Source of the DNA: Acidobacteriota bacterium
GTDB taxonomy: Bacteria > Acidobacteriota > Blastocatellia > Pyrinomonadales > Pyrinomonadaceae
DNA: 8,238 nucleotides
Reading direction: 5' to 3'
Assembly (NCBI GenBank): GCA_013140875.1
Contig: JABFSB010000463.1
Span: 1 to 8,238, forward strand
Under the pieces are notes generated by a model. The model searched no databases and had not been told where the DNA came from. It saw only the letters and a program-made list of their open reading frames with translations. Shown here one piece after another: positions 1 through 6,830 of the stretch. A program made the position numbers and the translations under genes. Position 1 is the first letter of the stretch. Each line of letters begins with the position of its first letter.

Positions 1-2
1 TC

Positions 3-1133
3 TCTCAATATGACGCTAACCCGATCGCGAACGCCGCTGCCGCCGATCTGACATTGTTCGGAGCCGACTTTAAGGGTCCAAAAGAAAACGGAGCGGTGAC
101 GCCGCGGACTCTCTTTCGCGGTTTGACTTCAGGGGACAAGGCCGGCCCGTACATTTCGCAGTATTTCTACCAGCCCTGCAATTTCGGCGCGAACCCCGTC
201 AGCCAGAAGATCCGCACGGCTGCTCCGCAAGTCGATTATATGACCGGTTTCGATAGCGGTCCGGGAAACTGGCTTGACGTGCAGCGCGGAATCACGCCGC
301 CGTTCGGAAACACATATGACCCGACGCTCCGATACATTCGGGACGGACGTGACATAGGCGAGTGGGTCCATGTTGACGTTTTGTTTCAGGCATACTTTCA
401 GGCGTTTCTGGTGCTTGCGGGAGCCAATGCACCGTTCGATGGCGGAAATCCCTACAACAACAATCCCTCGCAGGCTGGCTTTGGCACCTTCGGCGGTCCG
501 CACATAGCTACATTGTTGTGCGAGGTTTCAACACGCGCACTGAAGGCGGTTTGGTATCAGAAATGGTTCGTTCATCGAAGGCTGCGGCCAGAGGCATTTG
601 CCGCTCGGGTCGACCGCACGCTGCATCACGGCGCGGGCTATCCGGTAAAATTCGATATTCTCGCGTCGTTGTCATCTGGTTCGCGGCTTGGCGGTTTCAT
701 TGAGCCGGGAAATGCTCTGCTGCCGATGGCATTTCCTGAAGGCTCGCCGCTCCATCCCGCGTACGGTGCGGGCCATGCAACCGTCGCGGGCGCATGCGTA
801 ACAATTCTCAAGGCCTGGTTCAACGAGTCAACCCGATTGGTCGATCTCGGCTTGACCCCAATGCAGCCGACGGACGACGGAACGAATTTGGTGCCCTACA
901 GCGGTTCCGATGCCGGAAACCTGACCGTCGGGGGCGAACTGAACAAGCTTGCCGCAAATGTAGGCATCGGCCGAAATATTGCCGGAGTTCATTGGCGTTC
1001 CGACGCAACGGAATCTCACAAACTAGGCGAAGCGGTCGCAATCAGCGTTCTTCGCGATCAAAGACGCACATTTAACGAAGTGTTCAACGGATTCAGCCTG
1101 ACGAAGTTCGACGGACAAGTCGTCACGGTCTGA
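3..1133 (+). CDS. Vanadium-dependent haloperoxidase, 3' part (5' end outside window)
   Basis: Enzymes of this family use a bound vanadate and hydrogen peroxide to oxidise halides, and the hypohalous species then halogenates organic substrates. The frame is open to the left edge (first full codon at base 3), so the true start and any signal peptide lie outside. Numbering from the in-frame TTG at 54, the vanadate-pocket pattern is visible: K170 and R178 in 'KWFVHRRLRPE', H234 and H241 in 'HPAYGAGHATVAG', and R307 and H313 in 'GRNIAGVHWRSD'. The K-to-R gap of 8, H-to-H gap of 7 and R-to-H gap of 6 equal those of the algal bromoperoxidase set Lys341/Arg349, His411/His418, Arg480/His486. This places it in the bromoperoxidase-like bacterial branch of the PAP2/haloperoxidase superfamily rather than among acid phosphatases. 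Ala239 sits where the algal enzyme has the vanadate-contacting serine. The end 'TKFDGQVVTV' looks like a natural C-terminus, although a repeat remnant follows at once. Halide preference cannot be read from sequence. Confidence 0.88.
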   Translation, partial: SQYDANPIANAAAADLTLFGADFKGPKENGAVTPRTLFRGLTSGDKAGPYISQYFYQPCNFGANPVSQKIRTAAPQVDYMTGFDSGPGNWLDVQRGITPPFGNTYDPTLRYIRDGRDIGEWVHVDVLFQAYFQAFLVLAGANAPFDGGNPYNNNPSQAGFGTFGGPHIATLLCEVSTRALKAVWYQKWFVHRRLRPEAFAARVDRTLHHGAGYPVKFDILASLSSGSRLGGFIEPGNALLPMAFPEGSPLHPAYGAGHATVAGACVTILKAWFNESTRLVDLGLTPMQPTDDGTNLVPYSGSDAGNLTVGGELNKLAANVGIGRNIAGVHWRSDATESHKLGEAVAISVLRDQRRTFNEVFNGFSLTKFDGQVVTV

Positions 1134-1135
1134 GT

Positions 1136-1492
1136 GAAAGCGACGAAAACACCGATATTGCCGTTTGGCAGCCATCGGGCGGGCAGTGGTATCTGCTCAA
1201 TTCGGGCGGACAGAATCTAATTATCGGATGGGGAGAAAACCGTGAACTACCGGTTACGGCGGATCATGACGGCGATGGCCGGGCCAATCTGGTTTTGTTC
1301 CGGCTTTCTAACATACCTGGAGACAGTTCGGTTCGGCCGGAGACAAATCCGTGCTCGGCGGTTTTGACGGCAATGGACGAGCCGACATTGCGGTGTTCAG
1401 GCCGTCAAGCAACAGGTGGTATTTCCAGAATGGAGCCGGATTTTCTTCGAGAGTTTTTGGCGAAGCCGGCGGTGGTAAAGAAAGCCGGCTGA
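1136..1492 (+). pseudogene. Frameshifted FG-GAP/VCBS-like repeat remnant
   Basis: No intact gene is present, but two reading frames joined together give a clear repeat protein. From 1136 the frame reads 'TDIAVWQPSGGQWYLLNS', then 'DHDGDGRANLVLFR'. Near 1309-1320 the similarity moves to the frame used by base 1351, which continues with a short 'W..FGSAGDKSVLGG' segment, then 'FDGNGRADIAVFRPSSNRWY' and 'FGEAGG'. Restoring one base at 'aacatacctgg' (for example to aacaatacctgg) would mend the reading as 'FRxSNNTW'. The result is three copies of the 'D.DGDG..DIAVFRPS...WY' motif, an extracellular beta-propeller type repeat with calcium-binding Asp residues, common in secreted acidobacterial proteins. 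No start codon or ribosome binding site precedes it. It starts within 3 bases of the haloperoxidase stop, so it may be a lost C-terminal tail of that protein or the decayed end of a separate gene. A sequencing or assembly indel is also possible. Confidence 0.65.
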
Positions 1493-1518
1493 CAACAAAA
1501 CTCACAACTGTCAGCCGG
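1477..1518 (-). terminator. Probable intrinsic terminator of gyrB
   Basis: CCGGCTGACA at 1485-1494 pairs perfectly with TGTCAGCCGG at 1509-1518, giving a 10-bp GC-rich stem with a 14-base loop. On the minus strand the stem is followed by CTTTCTTTACC, a short T-rich tract, and it begins about 24 bases past the gyrB stop. That arrangement fits a rho-independent terminator for gyrB. On the plus strand the stem is followed by GTTGTTACG, a poor T tract, so it could only weakly end transcription coming from the haloperoxidase side. The stop of the FG-GAP remnant's second frame lies inside the left arm. Confidence 0.65.
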
Positions 1519-1542
1519 GTTGTTACGCGTAAGCGTTTCAGA

Positions 1543-3957
1543 CTATACGTCCAAGTTCTTTACGTCGAGCGCGTTGTCTTCGATAAACTTACGTCGCGGT
1601 TCGACCTGGTCGCCCATTAGGACGGTGAAGATGCCGTCGGTTTCGATGGCGTCTTCGATGCGGACCTGGAGCATGGTGCGTTTTTCGGGGTCCATGGTGG
1701 TTTCCCAGAGCTGTTCGGGGTTCATTTCGCCGAGGCCTTTGTAACGTTGAATGGTGAGGTCTTTTTTGGCCATTCCCATTACTTTTTCAAGCAGTTCCTC
1801 ACGCGATCCGAGTGTTTCGCTCTTGCCGTTTTCGCCGAGCACGAACGGAGCTGGAAAATCGACCTCGAGCGATTTCTTAAGCTCGACTGCTTTTTGAAAC
1901 TCGACATAGCTTGCAAGGTTCCAGTCGATCTTGAGCTGGCCGCCATTCGGATAGGCAACGTCGATCTCCCACAGGCCATGTTCTTCGTCGTTGGTCAGCT
2001 CGGTGTTATATCCGGCGTCGGAAAGCTTGCCTTCGACTTCGGCCATCATTTCCTGTTCACCGAATATCTTGCGCAGGCGAACCTGATGCTTAGTCAAAAT
2101 GCCGTCCTTGCCGGCGAATGCCTCAAGCAGCAGCGAAACCAATTTCGAATCATTGAACAACCTGCGTGCAAGCCGTTCTGAATAATTTTTCAGCTCGGTT
2201 GTTTGTTCGAGCGCTTTTGAGAGCTCGCGCCCTTCGACCGTTCGCTCGTTTGAGCTGATATGAGCATCGCCCGTGGCCATCCGCATCAGGTAGCGGAACA
2301 TTCCCTTTTCGTCCTTGATGTACTCTTCCTTTTTGCCGCGTTTGACCTTATAAAGCGGCGGTTGAGCGATGTAAACATAACCATTTTCGAGCAGCTCGGG
2401 CATCTGTCGATAGAAGAAGGTCAGCAGCAAAGTACGGATATGGCTGCCGTCCACATCGGCGTCGGTCATTAAACAGATCTTGTGATACCGCAGCTTGCTG
2501 ACATCGAAATCTTCCTTGCCGATGCCGGTGCCGAGCGCGGTGATCAACGCCTTGATCTCGCCGTGGCCGAGCATCTTGTCAAAGCGGGCTTTCTCGACGT
2601 TCAGGATCTTACCTTTGAGCGGTAAAACGGCCTGGTTCTTGCGGTCGCGGCCCTGTTTGGCCGACCCGCCTGCGGAATCGCCCTCAACGATATAGATCTC
2701 GCTCAGTGCCGGATCTTTCTCCTGGCAATCGGCCAGCTTACCGGGCAGCGTCGATGTGCCGAGAGCCGATTTACGGACGATCTCGCGGGCCTTGCGGGCA
2801 GCGTCCCGAGCGCGAGCGGCATCGACGGCCTTTCCGACGATCTTTTTGGCAACGCCGGGATTCTGCTCAAAGAATTCGCCGAGTTTTTCATTAAGGAACG
2901 ATTCGACCGGGCCTTTGACCGGTGAATTGAGCTTGCCTTTGGTCTGCCCTTCAAACTGCGGCTGCGGAATCTTTACGCTGATGACCGCTACCAGTCCTTC
3001 ACGCACGTCATCGCCGGTTAGAGCGACCTTGGCATTCTTTACCATTCCCGAGCTTTCGGCGTAAGCATTGATCGTACGCGTGATCGCTCCGCGAAAGCCG
3101 GAAAGATGAGTGCCGCCGTCGACCGTATTGATGTTGTTGGCAAACGAAAAGATCTTTTCGTCGTAGCTGTCGTTATACTGCATCGAGATCTCGATCGACA
3201 GATCGTCGTGGATGACCTCAAAATAAAGCGGTTCGTCATGGAGCGGGCTTTTGTTTTTGTTGAGATGCTTTACGAATTCCGCGATGCCGCCCTTGTAATA
3301 GAATTCGTGCGACTTTTCTTCCTCTTCCCGCTCATCTTTGATAAAGATGCGGATGCCCTTGTTCAAAAACGCTTTTTCACGCAGGCGTTCGCTCAATTTG
3401 TCGAAGCTGTAAACGGTCGTCTCGAAAATGCTTGAATCCGGGCGGAAAGTGATCTTGGTGCCGCGTTTCGTCGTGGTACCGGTCTGCTTTAGCGGCGCGA
3501 CCGGAATGCCGGCCTCGAACTCCATCTCGTGCGTTTTGCCGTCGCGCCAAATTTCAAGCCGCAGATATTCGCTCAAAAAGTTAACGCAGCTCACGCCGAC
3601 GCCATGTAGTCCGCCGGAAACTTTGTAAGAGTTCGAATCGAACTTGCCGCCGGCGTGCAGCACGGTCATCACGACCTCGGCCGCCGAACGGCCTTCCTGC
3701 TTGTGAATGTCGGTCGGAATGCCGCGGCCGTTATCGACAACCGTGATCGAATTGTCGATATGTATCGTCACCTCGATGGTGTCGCAATATCCCGCCAGTG
3801 CTTCGTCGACCGAATTATCTACAACTTCGTAAACCAAGTGATGCAAACCGATATCGCTCGTCGAGCCGATGTACATGGCCGGCCGTTTTCGCACCGCGTC
3901 ACGCCCTTCGAGCACCGTTATCGAGTCCGCACCATATTCTGTCTTTGCTTTAGCCAA
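1543..3957 (-). CDS. gyrB: DNA gyrase subunit B
   Basis: GyrB is the ATPase and Toprim subunit of DNA gyrase (GyrA2GyrB2), which introduces negative supercoils in the cytoplasm. The 804-residue product is full length. GHKL ATPase motifs: E44 (general base) and N48 in 'EVVDNSVDEA', D75 in 'DNGRGIP', and 'GGLHGVG' at 115-121. Transducer: Q338 and K340 in 'QTK'. Toprim: E425 in 'EGDSAGG' and the metal-binding D499, D501 and D503 in 'DADVDGSH'. 'QPPLY' lies at 532-536. The C-terminal gyrase signature 'QRYKGLGEMNPEQLWETTM' is at 737-755. A region of roughly 170 residues (about 560-735) between Toprim and that signature matches the long GyrB form known from E. coli; short forms lack it. D427 and K448, the positions corresponding to E. 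coli quinolone-resistance sites 426 and 447, are wild type. GyrB was preferred over ParE because of this length and overall pattern. The start is TTG: an in-frame TAA lies upstream, with no ATG or GTG between, and AGAGG precedes it. Confidence 0.97.
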   Translation of the reverse strand: MAKAKTEYGADSITVLEGRDAVRKRPAMYIGSTSDIGLHHLVYEVVDNSVDEALAGYCDTIEVTIHIDNSITVVDNGRGIPTDIHKQEGRSAAEVVMTVLHAGGKFDSNSYKVSGGLHGVGVSCVNFLSEYLRLEIWRDGKTHEMEFEAGIPVAPLKQTGTTTKRGTKITFRPDSSIFETTVYSFDKLSERLREKAFLNKGIRIFIKDEREEEEKSHEFYYKGGIAEFVKHLNKNKSPLHDEPLYFEVIHDDLSIEISMQYNDSYDEKIFSFANNINTVDGGTHLSGFRGAITRTINAYAESSGMVKNAKVALTGDDVREGLVAVISVKIPQPQFEGQTKGKLNSPVKGPVESFLNEKLGEFFEQNPGVAKKIVGKAVDAARARDAARKAREIVRKSALGTSTLPGKLADCQEKDPALSEIYIVEGDSAGGSAKQGRDRKNQAVLPLKGKILNVEKARFDKMLGHGEIKALITALGTGIGKEDFDVSKLRYHKICLMTDADVDGSHIRTLLLTFFYRQMPELLENGYVYIAQPPLYKVKRGKKEEYIKDEKGMFRYLMRMATGDAHISSNERTVEGRELSKALEQTTELKNYSERLARRLFNDSKLVSLLLEAFAGKDGILTKHQVRLRKIFGEQEMMAEVEGKLSDAGYNTELTNDEEHGLWEIDVAYPNGGQLKIDWNLASYVEFQKAVELKKSLEVDFPAPFVLGENGKSETLGSREELLEKVMGMAKKDLTIQRYKGLGEMNPEQLWETTMDPEKRTMLQVRIEDAIETDGIFTVLMGDQVEPRRKFIEDNALDVKNLDV

Positions 3958-3968
3958 TTTATGTATTA

Positions 3969-3973
3969 CCTCT
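3969..3973 (-). promoter_or_regulatory. Ribosome binding site of gyrB
   Basis: On the minus strand AGAGG lies 11 bases before the TTG at 3957. It is the only purine-rich Shine-Dalgarno-like sequence near the gene's 5' end, and it supports the TTG as the real start. Spacing is slightly long but usable. Confidence 0.5.
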
Positions 3974-4060
3974 GAACCTATTTGATCAATTGTCGCAATT
4001 TAGAGTTTCTTGATATTTTCCGGCACCTTACTCCAACCGTTCTCTGTTGCATTAAACCTA

Positions 4061-4219
4061 TTAGATAGAGCAAAAATCGGGCGTCCGGCCAAAAGAGTAT
4101 CTTACCATTTTCGGTGCTTTTAGAACAGGCGACGAACGGCTTTCCAGCAGGCGTTGAATTCGCTTTGCAGCATTTTTGAACGCATCTTCGAACCTGTCAC
4201 GCTCGGTCCCGCCCGACAT
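4061..4219 (-). CDS. Possible small protein of 52 residues upstream of gyrB
   Basis: I do not recognise this ORF. It starts with ATG at 4219-4217, with an in-frame TGA six codons upstream, and ends with TAA at 4063-4061, about 100 bases before gyrB and on the same strand. The first half is highly charged and could form an amphipathic helix: 'ERDRFEDAFKNAAKRIQRLL' at residues 6-25. The second half, 'KMVRYSFGRTPDFCSI', is basic and ends in one cysteine. It has no signal peptide or membrane segment. No Shine-Dalgarno sequence is visible before the ATG, and the start codon lies in the loop of a 6-bp inverted repeat (4206-4231). The residue pattern looks more protein-like than the opposite-strand reading, but a chance ORF of this length is quite possible. 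Confidence 0.25.
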   Translation of the reverse strand: MSGGTERDRFEDAFKNAAKRIQRLLESRSSPVLKAPKMVRYSFGRTPDFCSI

Positions 4220-4382
4220 CGACGACGGGACGGGTCAAAGATCTGATTGTATTGGACTTGCGGCCCCCATCGGCTCGAATTCCACGACTGTGCAAATCCC
4301 CATTTTAATTCATCTATTCGTTTTTCCCTCTAAGCTTAAAGGATGCCCGAATGAGCGGTGTGACATAATGTAAAACAGGACT

Positions 4383-5933
4383 ATGAAATATTGCCCGGTT
4401 TGCCAGCAACAGTACGCGGACGAGACGTTGAATTTCTGTCTTGAGGACGGCTCTAGCCTTCTGACGGACGAATTCATCTCAAACTCGCCGACACTCGCTT
4501 TCAGGTCGTCATTCCCCGACCTGATATCGAACCGCAGTTTTCAAAATTACCCATCGATCGCGATCCTGCCGTTTCTGGACGTAAGTGCCGATGCCGACAA
4601 TGAATATTTTTGCGACGGCCTGACGGAAGAGTTGATCAATAGTTTGATGAAGCTCGAAAAACTGAGGGTCGCGGCCCGCACTTCGACCTTTTCGTTTAAG
4701 GGCAGTGAGCTGGATGTTCGCCGCATCGGCCAGGCGTTGGAAGTTCAGACCGTACTGGAAGGAAGCGTCCGCAAATCCGGCGACCGCCTTCGGATAAGTG
4801 TGCAGCTTATAAGCGTTGCGGACGGTTATCACCTCTGGTCCGAGCGATACGACCGTCAACTCGAGGATATTTTCGAGATTCAGGAAGAGATCTCTCTGGC
4901 AATCGTCGAGGCGTTGAAGGTCAAGCTTTTAAGCAATGAGAAAGATTATCTGCGAAAGCGGTACACCGATAACGTCGAGGCTTACCAGCTTTACCTGAAA
5001 GGCCGCTTGTGGAACCGCCGCACGGCTGACGGTTTTAAAACTGCCATCGGTTACTTTAAACAGGCCATCGAGATGGATGCTGAATACGCCGTCGCGTATT
5101 CGGGCATTGCTGACCATTACACGCTGCTGTCGTTTTACGAGGCGCTTCCGCCGTCGGTTGCGGCTGAACAGGCAAAGACGTTTGCGAAAAAGGGAATCGA
5201 TCTGGACAACACGCTGGCCGAAACGCACGCGTCATATGGCGTGACGCTGGGCGGGTTCGACTGGAATTGGGCGGAGGCGAGAAAGGAATATAAACGCTCG
5301 ATCGAGATAAACCCGAATTACCTGGCCGCCCACGGTTACTACGCGTTGAACCTCGCCGTGCAGGGCCGGATTGAAGACGCTCTTCGTATGTCGAAACGCT
5401 GCGTGGAGATCGATTCGCTCTTGCCGATCGCGAATGCGAACCTCGCTTATTTCCATTACCTCGCCCGCCAATACGAAAAAGCCGAAGAGCAAGCAAAACT
5501 TACCATCCAGATCGAGCCTAACCATTTTTCGGCACATTGGGTGCTGGGGATAACATATGCCGCGAACGGAAAATTCGCCGCTGCGATCGCCGCCCTCCAG
5601 AACGCGATCACAGTCAGTGCGAACCGTCCGTTCGTCGTCGCCGAACTCGGCAGAATTCTGGGCCTGGCGAAAAAGAAACGCGAGGCGAATGGCATTTTGA
5701 AAAAATTAAAGGACGCCGCAAAGGAAAATTACATCTCACCGCTGAACTACGCCAAAATTCATCTGGGCTTAGGCGAAATCGATAGCGTTTTCGACTGGCT
5801 GGAAAAAGGTTTTGAAGAACGCTCGACGCGCATGCCGTTTCTGCTCGTCGATCCGCAGTTCGACGGCCTTCGCCAAAACGATCGGCGCTTTGCTAAACTC
5901 GTGAAAAAGATGGGGATCGAAGCGGCTGAATAG
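4383..5933 (+). CDS. Zinc-ribbon, TolB-like domain and TPR repeat protein
   Basis: The 516-residue product has three parts. Residues 1-23 form a short zinc-ribbon motif (C4, C7, C19, then 'LEDG'), a common N-terminus in acidobacterial proteins, here with three cysteines. Residues 57-182 match the TolB-like N-terminal domain seen in adenylate cyclase, CadC-like and kinase-TPR proteins: 'SIAILPFLDVSAD', 'CDGLTEELINSL', 'VRKSGDRLRISVQLI' and 'DGYHLWSERYDR' are characteristic. Residues about 200-446 hold six or seven TPR units, for example around 'NPNYLAAHGYYALNLAVQGR' and 'ANLAYFHYLARQYEKAEEQA'. The end 'LLVDPQFDGLRQNDRRFAKL' is typical of this group. Related proteins usually carry a kinase or winged-helix domain and often a membrane helix before the TolB-like part. 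None is visible here, so it is probably a cytoplasmic scaffold of unknown partner. The start agrees with the zinc-ribbon N-terminus, although AGGA lies only 2 bases before the ATG and leaves no proper ribosome-binding spacing. Confidence 0.85.
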   Translation: MKYCPVCQQQYADETLNFCLEDGSSLLTDEFISNSPTLAFRSSFPDLISNRSFQNYPSIAILPFLDVSADADNEYFCDGLTEELINSLMKLEKLRVAARTSTFSFKGSELDVRRIGQALEVQTVLEGSVRKSGDRLRISVQLISVADGYHLWSERYDRQLEDIFEIQEEISLAIVEALKVKLLSNEKDYLRKRYTDNVEAYQLYLKGRLWNRRTADGFKTAIGYFKQAIEMDAEYAVAYSGIADHYTLLSFYEALPPSVAAEQAKTFAKKGIDLDNTLAETHASYGVTLGGFDWNWAEARKEYKRSIEINPNYLAAHGYYALNLAVQGRIEDALRMSKRCVEIDSLLPIANANLAYFHYLARQYEKAEEQAKLTIQIEPNHFSAHWVLGITYAANGKFAAAIAALQNAITVSANRPFVVAELGRILGLAKKKREANGILKKLKDAAKENYISPLNYAKIHLGLGEIDSVFDWLEKGFEERSTRMPFLLVDPQFDGLRQNDRRFAKLVKKMGIEAAE

Positions 5934-5996
5934 TCGGTTGGTTAGGCGCTCGGTAATTGCCGAATAATTGACGGCCGGGTGATAATATCTACTAAA

Positions 5997-6830
5997 ATGA
6001 AAGATTTCAAAATTCTAACCGGCGACAGTCTTGCTATTTTGCCGACATTGGAACCCGAAAGTGTGCAATGCACGGTAACATCGCCACCATATTGGGGGCT
6101 ACGTGATTATGATCACCCCGCTCAGATCGGAGCCGAATCTTCTCCCGAGGATTACGTTAACAATCTCGTTAGAATTTTTCGCGAAGTGCGCAGGGCTCTT
6201 CGCGTAGACGGGACGCTATGGCTAAATGTTGGTGACGGCTATGCCAGAAATGGAGGCACCGGGGGGCATGGACCTAACGCAATTGTTGGCAATACTAGAA
6301 GGCTTATTCAGCGAAGGAATTGCAAAGTTCCCGACTGCTGGGGTCTTAAGGACAGGGATCTAATGGGATTGCCGTGGCGGGTGGCATTCGCGTTGCAGGC
6401 GGACGGCTGGATTCTACGATCCCGAATCACTTGGATTAAGAAAACTGCTATGCCTGAGAGCGTGAAAAATAGACCCACGAGTGCCACAGAAGAAGTTTTT
6501 CTTTTCGCCAAATCGACCAATTATCTTTATAATCCCGAAGCCCTTCGTGAGCCGAGCGGAGCGAATTTGCGCAACTATTGGATTCTCGGTCCGGAGTCGA
6601 ATGGTAATGGACATCCGGCGGCGTTTCCGCGCGAATTGGCTCGGCGGTGTATTCTACTGGGCTCGTATGCGGGTGATTTGATCTTGGATCCTTTTGGTGG
6701 GTCTGGAACAACGGGAATAGCGGCAAATGAGCTTGGGCGCCGGGCGGTTCTGATAGAAATCAATCCCGAGTATGCCCGCATTGGAGAGAAAAGGGCAACC
6801 ACGTTTCAGCCACAGCTGCATTTGTCTTAA
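5997..6830 (+). CDS. Beta-class site-specific DNA methyltransferase
   Basis: This enzyme transfers a methyl group from S-adenosylmethionine to an exocyclic amino group of a base in a specific DNA site. Counting from the ATG at 5997 (277 residues), catalytic motif IV is 'TSPPYW' at 28-33. A motif X-like 'HPAAFPREL' is at 206-214, and the AdoMet-binding motif I 'DPFGGSGTT' ends at 239, followed by 'LIEINPEYA'. Motif IV ahead of motif I defines the beta class. An SPPY rather than DPPY catalytic motif suggests N4-cytosine methylation, though some related enzymes modify adenine. The stretch between motif IV and motif X is compact, so the target-recognition part is small; the target site cannot be read from sequence. 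A GTG at 5979 would add six residues; ATG was chosen because 'MKDFKILTGDS' fits the usual N-terminus. Neither start has a good Shine-Dalgarno sequence. Its stop overlaps the next gene by one base, strongly suggesting a restriction-modification pair. Confidence 0.9.
   Translation: MKDFKILTGDSLAILPTLEPESVQCTVTSPPYWGLRDYDHPAQIGAESSPEDYVNNLVRIFREVRRALRVDGTLWLNVGDGYARNGGTGGHGPNAIVGNTRRLIQRRNCKVPDCWGLKDRDLMGLPWRVAFALQADGWILRSRITWIKKTAMPESVKNRPTSATEEVFLFAKSTNYLYNPEALREPSGANLRNYWILGPESNGNGHPAAFPRELARRCILLGSYAGDLILDPFGGSGTTGIAANELGRRAVLIEINPEYARIGEKRATTFQPQLHLS

Larger units (their letters stand above)
3958..4382. other. Intergenic region between divergent gyrB and TPR gene
   Basis: This 425-base stretch should hold the promoters of both divergent genes. 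I found no convincing -35/-10 pair for gyrB. On the plus strand CATAAT at 4364-4369 is a -10-like hexamer 13 bases before the TPR gene ATG, but nothing resembling a -35 lies 16-18 bases upstream of it. A 6-bp inverted repeat, GTCCCG at 4206-4211 and CGGGAC at 4226-4231, encloses a 14-base loop. A short minus-strand ORF is listed separately. A 65-codon plus-strand ORF (4176-4373) has no coding character. I see no tRNA, riboswitch or mobile-element end here. Confidence 0.6.

Noticed and set aside
1747..2181. 144-codon plus-strand open frame
   Set aside because: It is antisense to the long-form insert region of gyrB and has no domain or start signal.
4176..4373. 65-codon plus-strand open frame before the TPR gene
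   Set aside because: There is no ribosome binding site, no recognisable motif and a low-quality residue pattern; it overlaps the more plausible minus-strand ORF.
5056..5496. 146-codon minus-strand open frame
   Set aside because: It is antisense to the TPR repeats, and its Arg/Ser/Pro-rich composition is typical of a shadow frame.
5934..5996. Possible terminator after the TPR gene
   Set aside because: Only a 4-bp TCGG/CCGA stem is visible, with no T tract.
6261..6266. Run of six G in the methyltransferase gene, a possible phase-variation tract
   Set aside because: The run is short, the frame is intact, and the Gly-rich stretch it encodes reads naturally.
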